DNA of 64,000 bases from Synechococcus sp. MU1642 (GCF_020514115.1 NZ_VTKZ01000009.1:1-64000), one strand, 5' to 3'. Counted from the first letter of the stretch, positions 53,214 through 62,629 are shown. Numbers and translations are program-made. Notes: generated by a model from the sequence alone, not told the origin.

Positions 53214-53332
53214 CCCGCAGCATGTTCAGGCCTGACGCCGGATCGTATCAGCGCAGACCGAAGATGCCGAGAGCGAAGACTTCGCCCGGTATGATCTGAC
53301 CTCGACAACACCCGAGTGGTGAAGTCGACCAC

Positions 53333-53414
53333 GCGGATGTGGTGGAATTGGTAGACACGCACGTTTGAGGGGCGTGTGGCTTCGGCCTTGCGAGTTCAAG
53401 TCTCGCCATCCGCA
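53333..53414 (+). tRNA. tRNA-Leu, anticodon GAG
   Basis: 82 bases. The acceptor strand GCGGATG pairs with CATCCGC before discriminator A. The anticodon arm CACGT-TTGAGGG-GCGTG gives anticodon GAG, which reads CUC/CUU. A long variable arm (TGGCTTCGGCC region) marks a class II leucine tRNA, and GAGTTCAAGTCTC is the T arm. No CCA is encoded. Confidence 0.95.
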
Positions 53415-53423
53415 TTTTTTTCT

Positions 53424-54707
53424 TTGGCCCGACCCCGCCCAGCAGAACCAGGACCGGCTGTAGTTCTTGTTTCGAACGGTCCCGGTGAGTTGACTACCTG
53501 GGTCCGCCCACTGGCCGAACGGCTGCACGCCAGCGTTCGCCTGCGTCCTCGGTCTTCTAATGCACCAGCATCACTGCATTTGGTGTTGGTGCCCTGTCCC
53601 AATGCCACTGGCCAGGAGCGTGCGGCAGCTGAGCCCTGGGGCTTGTTTGAGCGCATCGTGCCGGCAGGGCGCTTCTGGTCCCTGCTGTTGCGTCCCCAGC
53701 GCTATGGCCCATGGCCGCAAAAGGGTGTGGTGGTTTTCCTGGGCGGTGATCAGTTCTGGACTGTCCTGCTCTCGGCCCGTCTCGGCTACCGCCACATCAC
53801 CTATGCCGAGTGGGTGGCGCGTTGGCCGGGCTGGAACGATCGGATTGCGGCGATGTCGGACGCGGTGCGGCGCCAGCTGCCGGTCCGTTACCAGCCTCGA
53901 TGCCGCGTTGTAGGCGATCTGATGGCGGATCTGACGTCCTTCGCTCGCCGCGAGGATCCCCTCCCTGAGGGCCGGTGGGTGGCCCTGCTGCCGGGATCTA
54001 AGTCGGCCAAGTTGAGCGTTGGTATGCCCTTTCTGCTCGACACCGCAGATCGTCTGGCTCGGTTGCAACCCGGATGCCGCTTTCTGCTGCCACTGGCTCC
54101 CACCACAAGCGTTGATGAGCTGCTGCGTTTCGCCGGCGCATCCAACCCGATTGCTGCCCGCTACAGCGCCTCTGTGGCGTCGCTCGACCGGAGTGGGTCT
54201 GTGACTGAGATCGTGACTGCGGCGGGGACCCGAATTCTTCTGCTGGAGCAGCATCCGGCCCATGGCCCCTTGAGCCAGTGCGCCCTGGCCCTGACCACGG
54301 TCGGTGCTAACACAGCCGAACTCGGTGCCCTTGCGGTGCCGATGATCGTGATTGTTCCCACCCAGCACCTGGAGGTGATGCAGGCCTGGGACGGCGGGCT
54401 GGGGCTGCTAGCGCGGCTGCCTGGTCTGCGGCGTCTGATCGGAGTTCTGTTGACCCTCTGGCGTCTGCGCAACAACGGGTTTATGGCCTGGCCAAACATC
54501 AGTGCGGGCCGCGCCGTGGTGCCGGAGCGGGTGGGGGCGATCACCCCCGAGGCGATTGCGCTGGAGGCCTGCGATTGGCTGAAGGCGCCCGAGCGGTTGG
54601 AGGGGCAGCGCCAGGACCTCCAGGCCTTGCGGGGAGAGCCAGGGGCTGTGGCGGCATTGGCCGCCGAGGTGAGGGGGTTGCTTCCTCGAGAGCTCAACGC
54701 TTCCTAG
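53424..54707 (+). CDS. LpxB-related glycosyltransferase-like protein
   Basis: About 427 residues from TTG at 53424; no other in-frame start is available after the t[23 protein letters not shown] is the N-terminal motif of cyanobacterial proteins related to lipid-A-disaccharide synthase; [57 protein letters not shown] and [26 protein letters not shown] follow the GT-B layout. A true LpxB role is uncertain because marine forms have reduced lipid A. The start lies ten bases behind the tRNA. Confidence 0.8.
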   Translation: MARPRPAEPGPAVVLVSNGPGELTTWVRPLAERLHASVRLRPRSSNAPASLHLVLVPCPNATGQERAAAEPWGLFERIVPAGRFWSLLLRPQRYGPWPQKGVVVFLGGDQFWTVLLSARLGYRHITYAEWVARWPGWNDRIAAMSDAVRRQLPVRYQPRCRVVGDLMADLTSFARREDPLPEGRWVALLPGSKSAKLSVGMPFLLDTADRLARLQPGCRFLLPLAPTTSVDELLRFAGASNPIAARYSASVASLDRSGSVTEIVTAAGTRILLLEQHPAHGPLSQCALALTTVGANTAELGALAVPMIVIVPTQHLEVMQAWDGGLGLLARLPGLRRLIGVLLTLWRLRNNGFMAWPNISAGRAVVPERVGAITPEAIALEACDWLKAPERLEGQRQDLQALRGEPGAVAALAAEVRGLLPRELNAS

Positions 54708-54735
54708 GCTGCAATCGACCTTGGTTTCGACGACC

Positions 54736-55137
54736 ATGACCCCGTCCAATCCGGTCGAACGCAGCGCTGAGGAGTGGAAGCAATCACTCACGCCGGAGCA
54801 GTTCCAGGTGGCCCGCTGCGGCGGCACGGAGCGGGCATTCACCGGGGCTTACTGGAACAACAAAGCTACGGGGATGTACCACTGCGTCTGCTGTGGTGCA
54901 CCGCTGTTCAACTCTGAGGCCAAGTTCGATTCGGGCACGGGCTGGCCCAGCTTCTGGGACGGTGTGAGTGCCGAGGCGATCACCACCAAGGAGGATCTGA
55001 CCCACGGGATGGTGCGCACCGAAATCAATTGCGCTCAATGTGATGCTCATCTCGGGCATGTCTTCCCCGATGGCCCCGCGCCTACGGGCCAGCGCTATTG
55101 CGTCAACAGCGCATCGTTGGACTTCAAGGCGTCCTGA
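54736..55137 (+). CDS. msrB: peptide methionine (R)-S-oxide reductase MsrB
   Basis: 133 residues from ATG 54736. [49 protein letters not shown] and [11 protein letters not shown] are the family motifs; the last carries the catalytic Cys, and the CxxC pairs bind structural zinc. It repairs oxidised methionine with thioredoxin. It is preceded closely by the LpxB-like gene, from which it may be read through. Confidence 0.96.
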   Translation: MTPSNPVERSAEEWKQSLTPEQFQVARCGGTERAFTGAYWNNKATGMYHCVCCGAPLFNSEAKFDSGTGWPSFWDGVSAEAITTKEDLTHGMVRTEINCAQCDAHLGHVFPDGPAPTGQRYCVNSASLDFKAS

Positions 55138-55162
55138 ACTACTTTCTGCGCCTCCGGCCCGT

Positions 55163-56254
55163 TCACCAGGGATCGTCGAGATCCTGGCTCCGGCGCTGGG
55201 GCGCTCTGTCTTCCATCGGTTCCACATCCAGGGGTTCGCCGGACTGCTGAACCGCGCGGCGGGAGGCTGGCATGGCCCGCCGTGGGGGCTGATCTTCGTA
55301 AGCAGCCTGTTCTTCGTAGGCAGGCTCCTGCTCGTAGGGCGCGGGCGCGTTGAAGGTCCGAGCCCGCTCAGCCGGCCGCTCGTCGTAGCGGGGAGGTTCC
55401 GCGTAGCGCTCCTCGTTGTACCGCTGGGGCTCATCGAGGTAGCGGCGTTGCTGCATGGACTCCTCCCGCCGGTCTTCCAGTTCCACGTATTCCAGTTCTG
55501 CATCAGCCTCAAGCCGCTCAGCTTCTGAAGCCTTGAGACGCCGTTGCTCTTGTTCTTGCGGTTGGCCGGAGGTGAGCTGATTTTCGACGGGTACCAGGTT
55601 GACCCGGTAGCGCTCCCGCTCCTGCTCTTCCCAGCTGGGGCCACCGACCCCCAGCTTCTCCAGTACGCCGCTGTTCAACTGTTTGAGCTTGTCTTCGGCA
55701 CCCTCATAAACAATTATCCGATCCGGACCACTGCTGACGATCTCCTCCACCGGCATTTCCCAGGTGCTCAGCACCCCTTCCCCCAACAGGGGCACGCCAA
55801 GGGCTCCCATTACCACGGTGGTGAGCTCTCCGGTTTCGATGTCGAAGGCGAAGCCGAGCACCCGACCGAGCTGCTCGCCGGACTCTGTAATCACCTGGCA
55901 GTTGATCACCCGGCTGTAGCGCTCGGGGTTGAAGTTCTCACTTAGGGAGTCGGCGGAATCCACCAGGATTACGTCGCCCACCTGACGGATCCGGTCCAGC
56001 GGCATCCAGCGCGGCAGGCCGGGCAGAAAACGGGTCAGTGGGTTGTCCCGCAGTCCGACGGCGACCACTTCACGGCGGTCGATATCGACGATCACTTCAC
56101 CCACCACCCCCAGGCGGCGGCCGGTGTCACGGGTAATCACCTGAGTGCCCATCAGTTCGGAGCGCAACCAGAGGCGATCGCTGGGCACGCCAGTGGTGAT
56201 GGGGTCGGTTGGGGTAGGGGTCGGGGTCAAGCGCGGGCCCTCGGCCATGGACAT
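55163..56254 (-). CDS. PRC-barrel domain protein with disordered tail
   Basis: 363 residues. Two PRC-barrel domains are visible: ~32-105 (ELMGTQVITRDTGRRLGVVGEVIVDIDRREVVAVGL) and ~115-190 (VINCQVITESGEQLGRVLGFAFDIETGELTTVVMG). The rest is rich in Glu, Arg, Tyr, Pro and Gln and looks disordered. PRC domains bind RNA (RimM), cytochromes or photosystem partners; here the role is unknown, but cyanobacterial homologues have been linked to thylakoid proteins. The start may be the ATG at 56248, two codons on. Confidence 0.85.
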   Translation of the reverse strand: MSMAEGPRLTPTPTPTDPITTGVPSDRLWLRSELMGTQVITRDTGRRLGVVGEVIVDIDRREVVAVGLRDNPLTRFLPGLPRWMPLDRIRQVGDVILVDSADSLSENFNPERYSRVINCQVITESGEQLGRVLGFAFDIETGELTTVVMGALGVPLLGEGVLSTWEMPVEEIVSSGPDRIIVYEGAEDKLKQLNSGVLEKLGVGGPSWEEQERERYRVNLVPVENQLTSGQPQEQEQRRLKASEAERLEADAELEYVELEDRREESMQQRRYLDEPQRYNEERYAEPPRYDERPAERARTFNAPAPYEQEPAYEEQAAYEDQPPRRAMPASRRAVQQSGEPLDVEPMEDRAPQRRSQDLDDPW

Positions 56255-56320
56255 TCAGATCATTGTGGCGCAGGGGTTCCGCCTGTCACGTTCAGATTGC
56301 ACAGCGAAAACTCCGATTGT

Positions 56321-59300
56321 TCAGGCGGCATCCGGTAAACCCACCACCTGGGTGTGGGCGCCGCGGGCCTGGGTAACGCCGATGGTGCGCTGTGCCGCGC
56401 CGATCATGGGGCGGCGGTGGCTGACCACCATGAACTGGGCTGCCTCAGCTTGACGGGCGATCAGAGCAGCCAATCGCTCCACATTGACGCCGTCGAGAAA
56501 ACTATCCACTTCGTCGAGGGCATAGAACGGCGACGGCCTGAAGCGCTGCAGGGCAAACAGGAAGCTCAGGGCGGTGAGTGATTTCTCCCCACCCGACATC
56601 GAGGCCAGGCGCCGCACGGTCTTGCCCTTGGGATGTGCCACCAGGGTGAGGCCCCCTTCCAGGGGCTCCTCCGGGTTCTCCAGTTGAAGGTGGCCATCAC
56701 CATCGGAGAGCGAGGCGAAGATCTCGCGGAAATGTCCGTCCACGGCGGTGAAGGCCTCCATGAAGGCGTCCTGGCGCAGGGTGGCCACCGTTTCGATCCG
56801 TAGCAGCAGTTCCTCCCGCTCGCTGTTGAGCACCTCGAGCCGTTCGTTCAGTTCGTTGAGCCGCTTTTCCAGGGCATCCAGTTCCTCCAGCGCCAGCATG
56901 TTCACGGGCTCCAAGGCTTCCATGCGTTGCTGGATCGCCTGCAGATCGGCCTGCAACGCCTCCAGGCCAGCCAGGCGCAGGGCCTCCGGGATCTCTGGCC
57001 TCGGGTCCGGCAGGGCCTGCTCCATCTCTCGCAGGCGCACCGCACCGCTGCGCTGCTCTTCGATCAATCCTTCGCGGTCTTCCTTGAGCCGCTCCAGATT
57101 CCACTCGGCCTGCTGTAGGGCCTGACGCTGCCGGCCAACCTCGGCTTCCGCGGCATCTCTGGCCCGGCGTTGGCTGCCGAAGCGCTCCTGCAGGTCGGTC
57201 TGCTGCTGCTCGAGCTGTTTGCGCTTGTCCTGGAGGTCGCTCTGCTGCTGGCGCCAGGCCCCATGGGCGCTGGCCAGGGCCTTCACCGCCTCCTGCAACC
57301 GGGCTTCTTCGGCGGCGAGGGCCTTCTCCTGATCCCCCAGGCGTTCAATCGTCAGCTGCCGCTCGCGGCGGGCATTCAGCAGCAGGTCACGTTCACTGCG
57401 GGCCCTTTCCAGCCGTTGGTCGGCGCCTTCCTGTTCCGTCTGCAGTTGGGCCCAGGCGGCGGCATCGTCGTTGTTTCCGCTGTTGCGCTCCGCCTCATCC
57501 AAGGCCTGGAGCTCTGCGGTGAGCGGGGTGAGTGCAGCGCTGATGGCTGCCAGCCGCTGCTGTTGCTCGGTCTGATCCTGCTGCAGTTTGTTGAGCCGTT
57601 CGGCCCGCTGGCGGCTGCGTTCGAGCAGGGGGCCGTGGTTACGCCGGGCCGCATTGCGCTCGGCGATCAGGGCTGCTTGTTGCTTTTCCAGTTCGCGAAG
57701 CTGGGGTTTCTGCTTCTCGATCAGTTGCGCCAGCTTCGACTCCTCCCGCCGGCAGGCCACCAGGGATTCCCCCAGTTCCAGCAGGCGCCGCCGCAGTGGT
57801 TCGGCTTCGTCCTGATCGCTGCTGCGGCCAAAGCTGAGGCTGCTGCTGCGTTGGGAGAAGCTGCCGCCTGTCATGGCACCGCTCTTCTCCAGCAGCTCGC
57901 CATCAAGGGTCACTGCCCTGGAGCGGCCCAGCTGTTGGCGAGCGCTAGCCAGGTCGGAGAACACCAAGGTGTCGCCGAAGACGTATGCGAACACCTGGTC
58001 ATAGACCGGCTCGAACCGCACCAGTTCCACGGCCCGGCCGATCAGTCCAGCGCCGCTGTCCCCACCGGGGCGTGCCCCCCGGGCAAAAGCGGCTGATCCA
58101 GCTCCACCAGGAGCTCGGATCTTGTTCAGGGGCAGGAAGGTGAGCCGGCCGGCACGGCGGCTCTTGAGCAGTTCGATGGCGTGGGCGGCAATGCGGTCGT
58201 CGTCGACCACCACCTGGCCGAGACGGGCTCCGGCGGCCACTTCCAAGGCGAGGCGATGTCGATTTTCCACCTCCCCCAGCTGGGCCACAGGTCCATGGAT
58301 GCCATCGAGGCCGGCCTCCAGCAGCAGGCGCAGGGCTCCGGTGCCGCGGCTTTCCTGAAGGGCATCCCGCCGGCTCTCCACGCGAGCGATCTCCCGTTCC
58401 AAGCGGGTTTGCTCCTGTTCCAGTCGGCTGCGGGTGCGCTGTTGGATGGCCAGGGATTCGGCGGTCTGCTGGAGCGCCTGTTTTCCGTCGGCAATGGCTT
58501 GCAGCAGGGTTTGCCAGGTCTCCTCCAGGGTTGCGAGGTGTTGCTGCACGGCGTCACCGTCGGCGCCGTCCTGGTGCTGCTCCTGGGTGAGCTCCTCCAG
58601 CCGTTCCCGTTCCTGGCGCAGCCGTTCCTGCAACTGCTGCTGTTCCTCCAACAAAGGAGCGACGCTGCTTTGCAACTCCTGACGCCGACCACTGCGGCGC
58701 TTCTGTTCCTCCACCCAGGCGCCGGAGCGGCCCGCCACATCCGCCAGCCTGCGGCGGGACATCTCCACCGCCGCTTCAGCGGCTTTGCAGTGGTCTTCTG
58801 CGACGTTCAAGGCGTCCTGATGGGGATCTCGTTCCAGCTCCCGTGATTGGAGCTGCCACTGCTGGCGACGGGTGGCGAGGTCTTGGCGTTGCGCCTGCAG
58901 TTTCTGGCCTTCCTCTTGATGGAGGCAGGCCTGGCGTTCTAGTTCGCGGTTGCTGGTGTCGAGGCCAGCCAGTTCTGCCTGAACCGCCAGCAGCTGGTCC
59001 TCCCCCAGGGCCTTCACCTGCTCCTGCAGCAGGTCTAGTTCGGCCAGAGCCTTGTTCAGCTGCTCGCGGCCGTTGGCAATGGCCGCGGCGTCTCTCTGTT
59101 CCTGGGCTTCTAGCGCCTGTTGGCGCGTCGCAAGATCCTTGAGGGCCAGCTGGGCTGCCTCATGGGCCAGCACCATTTCCTGGCGGCGTCCCAGTTGCAG
59201 ACGTTCTCTCAGCTCCTGGTACTGCCGGGCCTTGGCGCAGTCCTTCTCCAGTCGTTGGCGGCTGGCCAGCAGTTCCTGCTCAATGATTCTGCAGCGCTCC

Positions 59301-59926
59301 TGGCGCTCCTGCACGTCATCGAGCTTGCGGCGGGTCTGTTCGATCCGGGTGTCGAACAAGGCAACACCGGCCAGTTCATCGATCAGACCGCGTCGGTCGC
59401 GGTTGCTCATCGAGACGATGCGGGTGACGTCCCCCTGCATCACCACGTTGCTGCCCTCGGGATCAATCCGGAGGCGGCGCAGCTGGGTCTGCAGCTGCTG
59501 CAGGTTGCAGGGCACCCCGTCGGCGCTGTAACTGGAGCTGTAGGAGCCCCCCGGCATCACCCGTAGTTTGCGGGTGACCGTCCAATCCGTTTGTCCCGGT
59601 TGAATCCACGGTCCCTCTGACGGTACCTCCAGGCCTTCCTCGGCTGCATCGGGTGTCCAGTCGCTTAGATCAAAGCGGACACTCACTGTTGTTTCAGCGG
59701 CCTTGCCGGCTTTGAGCATGCCGCTGTTGACCAGGTCCGGCAGGCGATCTGCCCGCATGCCACGGCTGGTGGCCAGGCCTAGGCAAAACAGAACGCCGTC
59801 GAGGATGTTGCTTTTGCCGGATCCATTGGGTCCTGTTACGACGGTGAATCCCTCCTCAAGAGGGATGCTCATCGCTCCGCCGAACGACTTGAAGTGCGTC
59901 AGCCCAACCTGATTGATATAAACCAA
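56321..59926 (-). CDS. smc: chromosome segregation protein SMC
   Basis: About 1201 residues from TTG at 59926, giving the VYINQVGLTHFKSFGG N-terminus expected for SMC. Walker A GPNGSGKSNILD, two long coiled coils, the hinge around 540-650 (TGALRLLLEAGLDGIHGPVAQLG), and the C-terminal signature SGGEKSLTALSFLFALQ with Walker B PFYALDEVDSFLD are present. It organises and compacts the chromosome with ScpA/ScpB. Upstream frame extension lacks homology, supporting the TTG start. Confidence 0.95.
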   Translation of the reverse strand: MVYINQVGLTHFKSFGGAMSIPLEEGFTVVTGPNGSGKSNILDGVLFCLGLATSRGMRADRLPDLVNSGMLKAGKAAETTVSVRFDLSDWTPDAAEEGLEVPSEGPWIQPGQTDWTVTRKLRVMPGGSYSSSYSADGVPCNLQQLQTQLRRLRIDPEGSNVVMQGDVTRIVSMSNRDRRGLIDELAGVALFDTRIEQTRRKLDDVQERQERCRIIEQELLASRQRLEKDCAKARQYQELRERLQLGRRQEMVLAHEAAQLALKDLATRQQALEAQEQRDAAAIANGREQLNKALAELDLLQEQVKALGEDQLLAVQAELAGLDTSNRELERQACLHQEEGQKLQAQRQDLATRRQQWQLQSRELERDPHQDALNVAEDHCKAAEAAVEMSRRRLADVAGRSGAWVEEQKRRSGRRQELQSSVAPLLEEQQQLQERLRQERERLEELTQEQHQDGADGDAVQQHLATLEETWQTLLQAIADGKQALQQTAESLAIQQRTRSRLEQEQTRLEREIARVESRRDALQESRGTGALRLLLEAGLDGIHGPVAQLGEVENRHRLALEVAAGARLGQVVVDDDRIAAHAIELLKSRRAGRLTFLPLNKIRAPGGAGSAAFARGARPGGDSGAGLIGRAVELVRFEPVYDQVFAYVFGDTLVFSDLASARQQLGRSRAVTLDGELLEKSGAMTGGSFSQRSSSLSFGRSSDQDEAEPLRRRLLELGESLVACRREESKLAQLIEKQKPQLRELEKQQAALIAERNAARRNHGPLLERSRQRAERLNKLQQDQTEQQQRLAAISAALTPLTAELQALDEAERNSGNNDDAAAWAQLQTEQEGADQRLERARSERDLLLNARRERQLTIERLGDQEKALAAEEARLQEAVKALASAHGAWRQQQSDLQDKRKQLEQQQTDLQERFGSQRRARDAAEAEVGRQRQALQQAEWNLERLKEDREGLIEEQRSGAVRLREMEQALPDPRPEIPEALRLAGLEALQADLQAIQQRMEALEPVNMLALEELDALEKRLNELNERLEVLNSEREELLLRIETVATLRQDAFMEAFTAVDGHFREIFASLSDGDGHLQLENPEEPLEGGLTLVAHPKGKTVRRLASMSGGEKSLTALSFLFALQRFRPSPFYALDEVDSFLDGVNVERLAALIARQAEAAQFMVVSHRRPMIGAAQRTIGVTQARGAHTQVVGLPDAA

Positions 59927-59976
59927 CAGGAACAGGGGCTTTCTACAGGCCGAAATTAGCGGAACCCACGAAAAGC

Positions 59977-60333
59977 TCAAGGGTTCGATAATGAGCAGTG
60001 CCCAGCTGCGATGCGCAGGCAGCCCTGAAGGTCGCCCTCGAGCTGCAGGGTGACGTCTGCATCCGTGGCCTTGGGGAGCACGCCGCTGTAGTTGCCGGCA
60101 TGGATTCGTTCGGCCCAGCCCCGATCGCCCGAAACGGCAGCACTGCGTGGTTCCAGCCAGACCTTGCGATGGTTAGGGAGGAGGGCCGCCGGTTGAGCTG
60201 CTTCGTTGAGTTGTGGCACTGTGGAGAGCCGCCAAGTTCGGCAGCTGTCCCCTTCCTCAAGCAGTAGATCGAAATGGCATCCAGAGGGGTCGTCGGGTGC
60301 TCCGGAGTGGCACAGGAGGGCGTATCGCGGCAA
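59977..60333 (-). CDS. LigD N-terminal-like (3'-phosphoesterase-fold) protein
   Basis: About 118 residues from TTG at 60333; a TTG at 60384 is another choice. PRYALLCHSGAPDDPSGCHFDLLLE, TWRLSTVPQ and LLPNHRKVWLEPRSAAVSGDRGWAERIHAGNYSG match the small stand-alone proteins with a LigD-N-like domain (HxDLxLE and SGxRG motifs). In LigD this domain processes 3' ends; the stand-alone type is uncharacterised. It lies 50 bases upstream of smc on the same strand. Confidence 0.65.
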   Translation of the reverse strand: MPRYALLCHSGAPDDPSGCHFDLLLEEGDSCRTWRLSTVPQLNEAAQPAALLPNHRKVWLEPRSAAVSGDRGWAERIHAGNYSGVLPKATDADVTLQLEGDLQGCLRIAAGHCSLSNP

Positions 60334-60392
60334 AGACTTTCCCTCAGCCTTCAGTCTCTCTACTCTTCTAAAGGTTTCTGCCAACGGTCTTT

Positions 60393-60815
60393 ATGGCCTC
60401 GCCATCACCGCAGCCCAACGGCAGATTCGAGAACCACTTCCGCGATCGGTTCGAAAGCCTGCTCCCGACAATTCAGGAGCGCTGGCCGGATCTGGCTGAG
60501 CACACCCTCGAGGCCACCAGAGGGAGTGTGGATGAGTTGGTTCGGTTGATCGAACAGAACACAGGCCTGACCCCTCAAGGGGTTCGCGAGCAATTGGAAG
60601 AGCTCCTCCATAACGCCGGTGACCGAAGCCGGGACTGGGCCGACAGTCTGGATCCCCTCGAAGAGCAACTGGAGCAGTTGCTGGATGAGTTGAACAGCAC
60701 CCTGCGGCCGAAGATCGAGGCGCCTGTTCGCCAACGACCGCTGCTGGCTGTGGGTGTTGCTCTTGGTGTTGGTTTGCTTCTGGGCAGCATGCTTCGCGGG
60801 GGGCGGCGTTCCTGA
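60393..60815 (+). CDS. DUF883/YqjD-like membrane-anchored protein
   Basis: 140 residues. A long helical, charged N-terminal part (~30-105, TRGSVDELVRLIEQNTGL; LDPLEEQLEQLLDELNSTLRPKIE) precedes a C-terminal transmembrane helix (PLLAVGVALGVGLLLGSML) and a GGRR tail, the layout of ElaB/YqjD/DUF883 proteins that anchor ribosomes or stress factors at the membrane in E. coli. Stop and next start overlap (TGATG). Confidence 0.75.
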   Translation: MASPSPQPNGRFENHFRDRFESLLPTIQERWPDLAEHTLEATRGSVDELVRLIEQNTGLTPQGVREQLEELLHNAGDRSRDWADSLDPLEEQLEQLLDELNSTLRPKIEAPVRQRPLLAVGVALGVGLLLGSMLRGGRRS

Positions 60816-61201
60816 TGGCCGATCAGAACTCTCCCCGCGGATTTGGAGCGGCAGCTCGGGTGACGGCACTGGCGGCGTCTGTGATGGACCTGCATGTGCG
60901 GATTGCGCTGCAGGAGGTGGATCGGGAAAAACGCCGACTGATCAGCGGTGGCTTGTTCCTCGCCATTGGCGGCACCGCCATGTTCCTGGCTTTGCTGGCG
61001 AGTGAAGCCTCGTTGCTGCTATGGATCCAGGCCCAGTGGGAGCTGGATTGGATGCGTGCACTGTTGACCCTCGCCGTGGCCAATTTGGTGCTGGCGGGTA
61101 TCAGCTTGCGTATTGGCGGCCAGGTACTGAAAGGGCCTTTCCTTCCTCAGACACTGGAAGGACTGATGAAAACGGTACGGGCGGTGATGGGGCGGACCTG
61201 A
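60815..61201 (+). CDS. phage-holin-III/YqjE-like membrane protein
   Basis: 128 residues. An amphipathic N-terminal helix with HVRIALQEVDREKRRLISGG precedes two hydrophobic segments (LFLAIGGTAMFLALLASEASLLLWI and LLTLAVANLVLAGISLRIGG). This is the pattern of the putative actinobacteriophage holin III / YqjE family, which in cells usually pairs with a YqjD/DUF883-type gene, as here. The function is unknown; the holin name does not imply a phage. It ends one base before the convergent methyltransferase. Confidence 0.75.
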   Translation: MADQNSPRGFGAAARVTALAASVMDLHVRIALQEVDREKRRLISGGLFLAIGGTAMFLALLASEASLLLWIQAQWELDWMRALLTLAVANLVLAGISLRIGGQVLKGPFLPQTLEGLMKTVRAVMGRT

Positions 61202-62368
61202 TCAGCGGATGTCGTAATGCAGCCATCGGCAGTCGATGCCGCCGTTGCTCACGGGGATCCGTTGCTCGGCTTTAAGTCGCAGGGCTCCCGTCAGGTTGCG
61301 ATTTCCGCTGAGTAACCAAAGCTTCCAGCCCTTGGCCTGGCCTTTGGCATAGTCGCCAAGCTCTCGATACAGCGCCTCCAGTTCCGCCTCATAGCCGATC
61401 CGTTGGCCGTAGGGGGGGTTGCACACCAATACCCCCGGCCCCTCCGGGAGGGGGTGATTGCTGAACGCGCCCGTGCAGATGCTTATGACTCCACTCAACC
61501 CGGCGGCTTCCACATTGGCCCGGGCCTGATCGGCAATGCTGGGATCCGCCTCGATCCCTAGGAGCAGGGGAAGGGTGAGGTCTCCCCTGCGCCGTTGCCG
61601 GGCGTGATCGACTTCCCTGTCCCAGAGCTCGGGCTGGAAATCGGCCCAGCCCTCGAGGGCAAAGCGGCGCTCCAATCCCGGGGCCTGTTGCAAGGCGGTC
61701 AGGGCGGCTTCGATCAGGAGCACGCCTGAACCACAGCAGGGGTCCACGAGGGGCTGGTGTCCATCCCAGCCCGTCAGGCGGATCAGCCCCGCGGCCAGGT
61801 TTTCTTTTAACGGTGCAGCTCCCATGGCGGCCCTGTAGCCACGGCGGTGCAGGCTGCCGCCACTGCCATCGAGGCTCAGCTGTGCTTCCCCGCGGCCGAG
61901 GTGGAGGTGCAGGGAGAGGTCCGCGTCGTCGAGATCAATGGAGGAACGCTCCCCCCAAAGATCCCGTTGTGCATCCACAATGGCGTTCTTGACCTGCAAC
62001 GCCGTGAAATGACTGTGGTTCAGCCCCGGGGCCGTTCCGGTCACATCCACCCGAAAACTCATCGATGGATGCAGCCAGCGTTCCCAATCGAGGGCTTTGC
62101 GGATGCCGTCGTAAAGGTCGTATCGGCCCTGGCAGGGGAAGTACGCCACCTGCCGTAAAAGTCGGAAGGGCAGTCGAGCCTGAAGGTGCAGTCGGTACAG
62201 GCAGGCCATGTCCGCTTCGAAGCTGACGGCACGCCTGCCAGGCTTCACGCCATGGGCCCCAAGGCCGCTGAGTTCTTCACCGCTGGCTGCTTCCAGGCCT
62301 TGGGGCACAACGGCAACAGCGGATAGCCGGTTTGTTCGACCCAAGGGCGTTGTGCTCCAGGCCACCAC
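61202..62368 (-). CDS. THUMP-domain RNA methyltransferase (RlmL/TrmN type)
   Basis: 388 residues, GTG start. The N-terminal part (~15-155) contains a THUMP-like region (VVPQGLEAASGEEL; VDVTGTAPGLNHSHFTALQVKNAIVDAQR). The methyltransferase domain follows: LVDPCCGSGVLLIEAA (SAM binding), LGIEADPSIADQARANVEAAGL and VCNPPYGQRIG (catalytic NPPY). It methylates guanine N2 in rRNA or tRNA. It is divergent from ssrA. Confidence 0.9.
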   Translation of the reverse strand: MVAWSTTPLGRTNRLSAVAVVPQGLEAASGEELSGLGAHGVKPGRRAVSFEADMACLYRLHLQARLPFRLLRQVAYFPCQGRYDLYDGIRKALDWERWLHPSMSFRVDVTGTAPGLNHSHFTALQVKNAIVDAQRDLWGERSSIDLDDADLSLHLHLGRGEAQLSLDGSGGSLHRRGYRAAMGAAPLKENLAAGLIRLTGWDGHQPLVDPCCGSGVLLIEAALTALQQAPGLERRFALEGWADFQPELWDREVDHARQRRRGDLTLPLLLGIEADPSIADQARANVEAAGLSGVISICTGAFSNHPLPEGPGVLVCNPPYGQRIGYEAELEALYRELGDYAKGQAKGWKLWLLSGNRNLTGALRLKAEQRIPVSNGGIDCRWLHYDIR

Positions 62369-62466
62369 TCCTGTCAGAATGACAGGGTCCGGCTTTGTCG
62401 GACTAGGTGATCCACACCAGTGTTTCGGACAGCGGTTCGATTCCGCTCAGCTCCATTCCCCCTCAC

Positions 62467-62473
62467 GGGGCTG
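62467..62473 (+). other. tmRNA 5'-piece acceptor strand (processing boundary)
   Basis: GGGGCTG here pairs with CAGCTCC at 62448-62454, forming the seven-base-pair acceptor stem between the two pieces. The segment 62456-62466 must be cut out to free the 5' end here and the 3' end at 62455. The pairing is seen; processing is known for permuted tmRNAs. Confidence 0.85.
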
Positions 62474-62538
62474 CAATGGTTTCGACGGGGCATGAGGAGG
62501 GTGACTGAAGCCTGCTCGGTGAGAGCAAACCCGTAACT

Positions 62539-62589
62539 GCGAACAACATCGTTCGTTTCTCCCGTCAAGCAGCCCCTGTTGCTGCCTGA
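62539..62589 (+). other. tmRNA tag-peptide reading frame
   Basis: GCG AAC AAC ATC opens a frame of 16 codons ending TGA, coding ANNIVRFSRQAAPVAA. The hydrophobic AA end is the ClpXP-type degradation signal. The sequence is of the marine Synechococcus/Prochlorococcus tag type. Confidence 0.93.
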
Positions 62590-62629
62590 CCCTTAGGGGA
62601 GATGGGGTGAAGTCAGCCTTATCACCCAA

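Larger units (their letters stand above)
62386..62628 (+). ncRNA. ssrA: tmRNA, circularly permuted (two-piece)
   Basis: The 3' acceptor half comes first: TTTCGGACAGCGGTTCGATT with the T arm and the acceptor strand CAGCTCC-A ending at 62455. After an 11-base intervening segment the 5' half begins at 62467 with GGGGCTG, which pairs with CAGCTCC (one G-U). Its TTTCGAC motif is normal for tmRNA. The tag frame lies inside. It rescues stalled ribosomes with SmpB. The 5' and 3' limits are approximate; a TTGTGC/CAGAAT promoter-like pair lies at 62350-62380. Confidence 0.93.

Noticed and set aside
54784-55644. 286-residue minus-strand frame over msrB and the PRC-barrel gene
   Set aside because: It runs antisense to msrB and out of frame through the disordered tail of the PRC protein; the low-complexity tail leaves several frames open.
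60815-61201. Prophage, suggested by the holin-family name
   Set aside because: No other phage gene is nearby. The gene pairs with a DUF883/YqjD-like gene, the common chromosomal arrangement of this family.
62386-62460. An ordinary tRNA, because of the TTCGATTCC T arm and acceptor end
   Set aside because: There is no matching anticodon arm or D arm upstream. The acceptor strand pairs with GGGGCTG downstream, and a tag frame follows, so this is permuted tmRNA.
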